DNA of 10,788 nt from an uncultured Clostridia bacterium (GTDB taxonomy: Bacteria; Bacillota; Clostridia; Lachnospirales; CAMVHY01): the NCBI GenBank assembly GCA_947167415.1, contig CAMVHY010000023.1:1-10788 (forward strand), read 5' to 3'. Under the pieces are notes generated by a model, which worked only from the letters and a program-made list of their open reading frames with translations, was not told the DNA's origin and searched no databases. The translations under genes were made by a program, and so were the position numbers. How positions within the stretch are numbered: position 1 is the stretch's first letter; every line of letters begins with the position of its first letter. Shown in pieces: positions 6,532-10,788 of this stretch.

Positions 6532-7887
6532 ATGAAAGCTGTAATTTTGGCGGCAGGCGAAAGTAAAAGAATGAATTCGAAATTGCCAAAGGTTTTACAT
6601 AAGATTTGTGGCAAGGAAATAATAAATTATGTTATAGACGCATGTAAAAATGCTGGAATAAGAGAAATAATAATAGTTTTGGGGCATGAGTTTGATTTGA
6701 TAAAAAAAAATATATGCGAGAAAAATTTTGATTTGGATATAAAGTTTGTTTTGCAAAAAGAAAGATTGGGCACAGGTCATGCTGTAATGATGGCAAAAGA
6801 TTTTTTTGGTGATAATGAAAATATTTTAGTTTTATATGGTGATACACCGTTAATAAATTATTTGAGCATAAAAAAATTGATTGATATGAATAGTGATAAT
6901 GCGGTTAGTTTAATTTCGAGTGTTGCGGAAAATCCAAAAGGTTACGGAAGAATATTTCGGCGTGAAAATAATTTTTTAAGGATTATTGAAGATAGAGATT
7001 GTGACAAAAATCAGGCGTTAATAAAAGAAATAAATACAGGAATTTATTTGTTTAACGGGAATTTATTAAAAACGGCGTTGCAAATGTTAAGTAATAATAA
7101 TGCACAAGGTGAATATTATTTGACAGATACGATTGAGATAATAAAAACGTTGAGCGACAAGGTCGGAATTTTTTGTGCGGATAATTATAAAGAATTTTTG
7201 GGCGTGAATAATAAAATTGAGTTAGAGTGTGCAAATAGTTTAATGCGCGAGAAAATAAATAAAAAACATATGGAAAACGGTGTAACAATGATAAATGCGC
7301 GAGAAGTATATATAGATTATGATGTAAAAATCGGGCGCGATAGTGTTGTTTATCCCAATGTTTTTTTAGAAGGCAAAACGGAAATCGGAGAAAATTGTGT
7401 AATAAGAGGAAATTCGAGAATAGTTGATGCAAAAATATTTGATGAAGTTGAAATAAATTCGAGCGTGATTTTGAATTCGAGAATAGAAAACGATGTAAAA
7501 ATTGGACCGTTCGCTTATATAAGACCGGGAAGCGAAATCGGAAAAAAAGTTAAAATCGGAGATTTTGTTGAGATAAAAAATTCAAGCATAGACGAAGAAA
7601 CAAAAGTTGCGCATTTAACTTATATTGGCGATGCAAAAGTTGGAAAAAATGTTAATTTCGGATGTGGAACTACGATTGCAAATTATGACGGCGAAAAAAA
7701 ATTTCGAACTGAAATCGGTGATAATGTTTTTATTGGATGTAATAGTAATTTGGTTGCTCCGGTAAAAATCGGAGATGATGTTTATATTGCCGCAGGTTCA
7801 ACGATTACAGAAGATATTGAAGCAAAAAATTTTGCGATTGCAAGAGCGAGACAAGTTAATAAATCAAACTGGAAAAAAAAAAGCTGA
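6532..7887 (+). CDS. glmU: Bifunctional GlmU: glucosamine-1-phosphate N-acetyltransferase / UDP-GlcNAc pyrophosphorylase
   Basis: Cytoplasmic enzyme for the last two steps to UDP-N-acetylglucosamine: acetylation of GlcN-1-P, then uridylylation. The N-terminal Rossmann-like domain (about 1-228) has the nucleotide loop LAAGESKRM (6-14), P-K-V-L-H (19-23), the metal-binding G-D-T-P-L (103-107), G-Y-G-R (137-140), E-I-N-T-G (166-170) and G-V-N-N (224-227). From about 250 a left-handed beta-helix of hexapeptide repeats follows, with acetyltransferase residues Arg331, Lys349, the proposed catalytic base His361 in H-L-T-Y-I-G-D-A, and N-Y-D-G (384-387). The usual loop G-x-G-T-R reads G-E-S-K-R, a mild deviation. 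The 451-residue length is normal. The ATG follows a GGGAGAG site 18 bases after uppP. The stop codon lies inside the terminator stem. It is the last gene of the operon. Confidence 0.97.
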   Translation: MKAVILAAGESKRMNSKLPKVLHKICGKEIINYVIDACKNAGIREIIIVLGHEFDLIKKNICEKNFDLDIKFVLQKERLGTGHAVMMAKDFFGDNENILVLYGDTPLINYLSIKKLIDMNSDNAVSLISSVAENPKGYGRIFRRENNFLRIIEDRDCDKNQALIKEINTGIYLFNGNLLKTALQMLSNNNAQGEYYLTDTIEIIKTLSDKVGIFCADNYKEFLGVNNKIELECANSLMREKINKKHMENGVTMINAREVYIDYDVKIGRDSVVYPNVFLEGKTEIGENCVIRGNSRIVDAKIFDEVEINSSVILNSRIENDVKIGPFAYIRPGSEIGKKVKIGDFVEIKNSSIDEETKVAHLTYIGDAKVGKNVNFGCGTTIANYDGEKKFRTEIGDNVFIGCNSNLVAPVKIGDDVYIAAGSTITEDIEAKNFAIARARQVNKSNWKKKS

Positions 7888-7911
7888 CATGAAAAATCGT
7901 GTCAGTTTTTT
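7873..7911. terminator. Bidirectional terminator between convergent glmU and orphan 2
   Basis: CTGACATGA (7884-7892) pairs with TCGTGTCAG (7897-7905), with one wobble and an AAAA loop. It is flanked by ten A on the left (7873-7882) and six T on the right (7906-7911), which can lengthen the stem. Each strand therefore reads hairpin plus T run. The right-hand reader serves the pot-glmU operon and the left-hand reader serves orphan 2, whose stop is 19 bases away. The glmU stop TGA (7885-7887) sits inside the left arm. Confidence 0.85.
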
Positions 7912-7929
7912 AATATATATTTGACCTTA

Positions 7930-10764
7930 TTAACCAAGACTATCTTCTATAGGTGATAAAATATTTTTTTCTTGTTCGGCTATTTGATTAATATTTGATT
8001 CGTTATTTACTGAGTTATTTATATTAAATTCGTTTTGATTTTTTTTTGTTTCAATACCTGTGTCAATTTGGTTAGGATATGAACTTTTATTTTCTTTTGG
8101 TTGTTTGTTAGATAAACACGAAACCAATAATTGTGACAATACAAAAACGAAAAGTAAAACCACCGCTGCTATTACAAATTTTATAACCATAGAAGATAAT
8201 ATCTCTACAAAAATTGATGCCACTGTCATTGCCAAAGCTATAATCAACCCAATCAAAACAATCCATTTTAAAAGTGTGAAAAATTTTATCCAACCTTTAT
8301 TTTTAGTTCCAGATTGATTTCGATTATTTGTATTTGATGAATCAAATGTTTGACTTTTGATGTTGTTTGAGTTTTCTTCGATTTTGTTTTTATCTGTTTC
8401 ATGATTTATCTCTTTGTTTCCTTTGCTTTCTTTAACTGTTTTATCTTCATCACTTAGCTTTTCATTTGTATCATTTTTAGTCCCATATTCGATCTTGTTG
8501 TTTTCTTCCATTGTTTTTATTTCTATTTCGTTTTGATTCTTATTTTTATCAGTATTTGCTTTGTTCTCGACAATGATGTCGTTTCCCCCAGGTTTGACTT
8601 TATTTTCTTTTTCAGTTTCATTCGAATCAATATTTTCATATTGAATCTTCTTCTCTTCTGTTATTTTATCTTTAATTTCGTCGTTCTGTTCATTTTCAAC
8701 TTTGTTTTCTATTTCGGTTTTTTCCATAAGGTTTATTTCTGGATTTTTATTTTCATCACTATTTTTATCTTTTCCTTCCATATTTTTCTCAGCGATTTGT
8801 TTCCAACAATTATTTTTTTTATCATACTCATAATTAAGTTTGTTATTTTTAATATATTCTTCTATCTTGCGATTAAACAGTTTTTCAAACTTTTTTACCA
8901 AACTTTTATACATATCCGAACCTATTTCTTCGCGACGGATTGATCTGTAAAATTTATTTTTCCAATAGTTATCAAGACAACATTCTACACAAGCCCCCGC
9001 AGCATCACTTACACCATATTCATCTAATGCGCTCCAAGAATCCAGACTATCAATTACTTTTATACGCAACTTATTATACTTCATAAACAAAATTTCTTTA
9101 CTTTTTCCATATTCTTCAATTTTTGCGTCCACAAATTTGCTAAAACCATCTATTAGCTCTTTTAGCTTCACTTGATATTTTTCTCTGACAATTTTTTGAA
9201 TTTCTTGCATATCATTTGGAAAGATACCAAAAGATAAAGGACGAGTGGGTAATTTATTGTCTTCGCGAAAAGATGATGAAACACGACAACAAAAGTCCAA
9301 CATTCCCTCTACAATATAACTTATATCACATTTCTTATCATGAAATTTTATTTCCTCAAAGTTGCAAACTATTTTTTTGTTGTAGGTCAATGTTCTGTTA
9401 ACCCAATTATATTCCACATTTTGGTCATTTTTTAAATCATCAATTAACTTTTTCATATATTCATTGAACCCATTTTGAGCATTTTCTTCAGTTTGTTTAT
9501 AACTATCCACTTTTATACAAATTTGATTAACTTCTTTTTCTGTATCATCTTTTATTTTTTCAGTTGTTGGCGAAATATAAATATCATGATCTGATAATAA
9601 ATTGCTTAATTTTCGACTATATTCATTGTCGGAATTAGACGCCAATTCTTTCATTTTTCTCATTGTCAAGATCTCAGAATAAGAACGCTTATACACTGGA
9701 TGAATATTGGCATTCAATTCACCCAACGTAATCCAAAATTTTTTAAAAAATCCATTCGGATCAAAAAAATTTTTTATTGCTGCTGTTTCCTTTTCTTTAT
9801 CACCATTGGCTTGCTTATAATGTTCTGAGTTTGTGATTATACCGTAAATAATATTATACAAATCTTCGGATTTATCTCCCAATTTAAACCTAATATCGAG
9901 TCTAAGACAAAAGATAAAAATATCCAAATATTTATCAGATGTAAAATTACCATCCAGTAAATTATTAACAAGCGACATTAGTCTGTCGTTGGAACCAATA
10001 GAAAAAGAATGCCACAGGTTAGTGTTTACCTCATTCCAAACTTTGTTTAATCTTTCTGTCGTCAAATCATCTTTTTTAATTGCCGATAAAAAATAACACG
10101 CTGCTATCGGAGATATATTTTTTTCTCCGTACTCGTTTTTTAATTCGTCAAATTTTGCATCAAAATTATTGGAATCGATATCATTTTCACTGTAATATAA
10201 AAGACAGCGTTGGCTGTCACTAGCCCGAGAAGACTGACCCCACAAAAAATTCCCAAAAATATTATCAAGATAAATTGGTGATATAGAAACACTTCCGAGA
10301 CAATCATAAGGTATCGCACGGTATTTTGCTTTCTCCGGTTCTTTCAGTTGATATATAAAATTGTTCAAAATAACCTTTTTTATTTCTTTTATAGTTATAT
10401 CTTTATTTCTGTCGCGAATCTGAATGTACCAAAAATTGCCCAAAAGATTTGAAATAAATTTGTGCACGTCACTTTTACGACTACTGTTAAAAATGTTTGA
10501 TAATTTATCAAGCCGATCTTTAAAAATCATGCTTACACTGTCATCCAATTTGCGTTTTGTTATATCATCTAAAACTTCTATACTATCTACATTTACACTA
10601 TATGGATTTGGATCAAACGAATTGTAAGGTTTTTCTGTGTTTTTATGTTCTGAATAACGCTGTGCATAAATTTTTATCAATGCTGTTTCTAAATCATCTA
10701 CGGTGTCATAAAATTTATTGGGGGGCAAATAAAACTTTTGTTTTTCATAATCATACCCATACAT
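7930..10764 (-). CDS. Orphan 2: large unknown protein with disordered linker and C-terminal membrane hairpin
   Basis: I do not recognise this 944-residue protein. Visible layout: an N-terminal module (10-94) resembling that of orphan 1; a mostly helical soluble region to about 655 with no nucleotide-binding, protease or nuclease motif that I can see; a linker (660-822) dominated by Glu, Lys, Asn and Asp; two adjacent hydrophobic helices at about 825-856 and 857-883; and a polar Asn/Ser/Glu-rich tail (884-944). Cys residues cluster at 492-493 and 592-596. Without a signal peptide, the long soluble part and the tail should both be cytoplasmic. The ATG at 10764 has AAGGAA three bases upstream, a tight spacing. 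The frame has no stop in the last 24 bases, so the true start could lie outside the window, but the module begins about as far from this ATG as it does in orphan 1. The gene converges on glmU and shares its terminator. It looks accessory: a membrane-tethered effector or sensor is possible, but nothing proves it. Confidence 0.82.
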   Translation of the reverse strand: MYGYDYEKQKFYLPPNKFYDTVDDLETALIKIYAQRYSEHKNTEKPYNSFDPNPYSVNVDSIEVLDDITKRKLDDSVSMIFKDRLDKLSNIFNSSRKSDVHKFISNLLGNFWYIQIRDRNKDITIKEIKKVILNNFIYQLKEPEKAKYRAIPYDCLGSVSISPIYLDNIFGNFLWGQSSRASDSQRCLLYYSENDIDSNNFDAKFDELKNEYGEKNISPIAACYFLSAIKKDDLTTERLNKVWNEVNTNLWHSFSIGSNDRLMSLVNNLLDGNFTSDKYLDIFIFCLRLDIRFKLGDKSEDLYNIIYGIITNSEHYKQANGDKEKETAAIKNFFDPNGFFKKFWITLGELNANIHPVYKRSYSEILTMRKMKELASNSDNEYSRKLSNLLSDHDIYISPTTEKIKDDTEKEVNQICIKVDSYKQTEENAQNGFNEYMKKLIDDLKNDQNVEYNWVNRTLTYNKKIVCNFEEIKFHDKKCDISYIVEGMLDFCCRVSSSFREDNKLPTRPLSFGIFPNDMQEIQKIVREKYQVKLKELIDGFSKFVDAKIEEYGKSKEILFMKYNKLRIKVIDSLDSWSALDEYGVSDAAGACVECCLDNYWKNKFYRSIRREEIGSDMYKSLVKKFEKLFNRKIEEYIKNNKLNYEYDKKNNCWKQIAEKNMEGKDKNSDENKNPEINLMEKTEIENKVENEQNDEIKDKITEEKKIQYENIDSNETEKENKVKPGGNDIIVENKANTDKNKNQNEIEIKTMEENNKIEYGTKNDTNEKLSDEDKTVKESKGNKEINHETDKNKIEENSNNIKSQTFDSSNTNNRNQSGTKNKGWIKFFTLLKWIVLIGLIIALAMTVASIFVEILSSMVIKFVIAAVVLLFVFVLSQLLVSCLSNKQPKENKSSYPNQIDTGIETKKNQNEFNINNSVNNESNINQIAEQEKNILSPIEDSLG
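8116..8292 (-). other. Two-helix membrane hairpin of orphan 2
   Basis: Residues 825-883 are two long hydrophobic segments joined at about V853-E-I-L-S-S-M859, with Lys on the outer flanks (K822, K824, K888). The short turn and basic flanks suggest a hairpin with both ends in the cytoplasm. Confidence 0.7.
8299..8787 (-). repeat. Low-complexity charged linker of orphan 2
   Basis: Residues 660-822 consist almost wholly of Glu, Lys, Asn, Asp, Ile, Ser and Thr, with very few aromatic residues. Blocks such as K-I-Q-Y-E-N (706-711) and K-I-E-Y-G-T (757-762) hint at a decayed tandem repeat, but I cannot fix a period. It is probably a disordered tether between the soluble region and the membrane hairpin. 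Confidence 0.65.
10483..10737 (-). other. N-terminal module shared with orphan 1 (copy 2)
   Basis: Residues 10-94 of orphan 2. Landmarks are K-F-Y-L-P (10-14), N-K-F-Y (16-19), D-D-L (23-25), D-P (51-52), S-V (56-57) and M-I-F-K-D-R-L-D-K-L-S-N-I (79-91). They match orphan 1 in the same order with similar spacing. Confidence 0.5.
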
Positions 10765-10767
10765 AAG

Positions 10768-10773
10768 TTCCTT
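10768..10773 (-). promoter_or_regulatory. Probable ribosome binding site of orphan 2
   Basis: On the minus strand AAGGAA stands three bases before the ATG. The spacing is shorter than ideal, and only 24 bases upstream are visible, so no promoter can be assigned. Confidence 0.45.
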
Positions 10774-10788
10774 ATCATTGTGCTTATC

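Larger units (their letters stand above)
1977..7887 (+). other. Predicted six-gene operon potA-potB-potC-potD-uppP-glmU
   Basis: All six genes are on the same strand. The potA-potB gap is 16 bases (TTG start), potB-potC overlap by 4, and the gaps potC-potD, potD-uppP and uppP-glmU are 14, 20 and 18 bases. No terminator hairpin or convincing internal promoter is seen between them. The only good terminator follows glmU and the only good promoter precedes potA. Polyamine import and two wall-precursor steps are thus probably made from one transcript. Confidence 0.75.

Noticed and set aside
6024..7432. Several minus-strand reading frames across uppP and glmU
   Set aside because: They are shadows of well-conserved genes, with no ribosome sites or family resemblance.
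8533..8943. 136-residue hydrophobic plus-strand reading frame inside orphan 2
   Set aside because: It is the antisense of the Lys/Glu/Asn-rich linker, whose codons read as Phe, Ile and Leu on the other strand; it has no start signals.
1..10788. CRISPR array, tRNA, rRNA, insertion sequence or attachment site
   Set aside because: I found no regularly spaced repeats, cloverleaf with CCA end, transposase gene or paired terminal repeats on either strand.

Overview
The window is a very AT-rich stretch of bacterial chromosome. It carries one six-gene housekeeping operon, flanked on both sides by a large orphan membrane-protein gene. The likely host is an anaerobic low-GC Bacillota, probably Clostridia-like. 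Supporting signs are the strong purine-rich Shine-Dalgarno sites, the consensus SigA-type promoter, the TTG starts, a polyamine-binding protein made as a lipoprotein (typical of monoderm bacteria), and the general look of GlmU and UppP. No rRNA, tRNA or other marker gene is present, so this placement is an inference.

Layout. Bases 1-169 hold no gene and end in a good promoter. Bases 197-1663 (+) encode orphan 1, a 488-residue protein with a two-helix membrane hairpin in its middle; it is a single-gene unit with its own promoter and terminator. Bases 1664-1976 are non-coding: a terminator, AT-rich inverted repeats and a candidate operon promoter. Bases 1977-7887 (+) hold potA-potB-potC-potD-uppP-glmU, with gaps of 20 bases or fewer or a 4-base overlap, closed by a hairpin that should also terminate the convergent gene. 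Bases 7930-10764 (-) encode orphan 2, a 944-residue protein with a long soluble region, a charged low-complexity linker, a membrane hairpin near the C-terminus and a polar tail. Its reading frame stays open to the right edge.

How the genes work together. PotABCD is a complete spermidine/putrescine ABC importer: ATPase, two permeases and a lipoprotein receptor. UppP recycles undecaprenyl pyrophosphate to the lipid carrier used for wall building, and GlmU makes UDP-GlcNAc, the first committed wall precursor. Joint transcription would couple polyamine uptake to envelope synthesis.

The most unusual signal is in the two orphans. By eye they share a diverged N-terminal module of about 80-90 residues (an F-x-L-P...F-Y...D-L block and an R-L-x-K-L block), and each has one tight two-helix membrane hairpin and no signal peptide. 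Orphan 1 also seems to contain a duplicated soluble domain, one copy on each side of its hairpin. I recognise neither protein. They look like two members of an undescribed family, which a profile comparison could confirm or refute.
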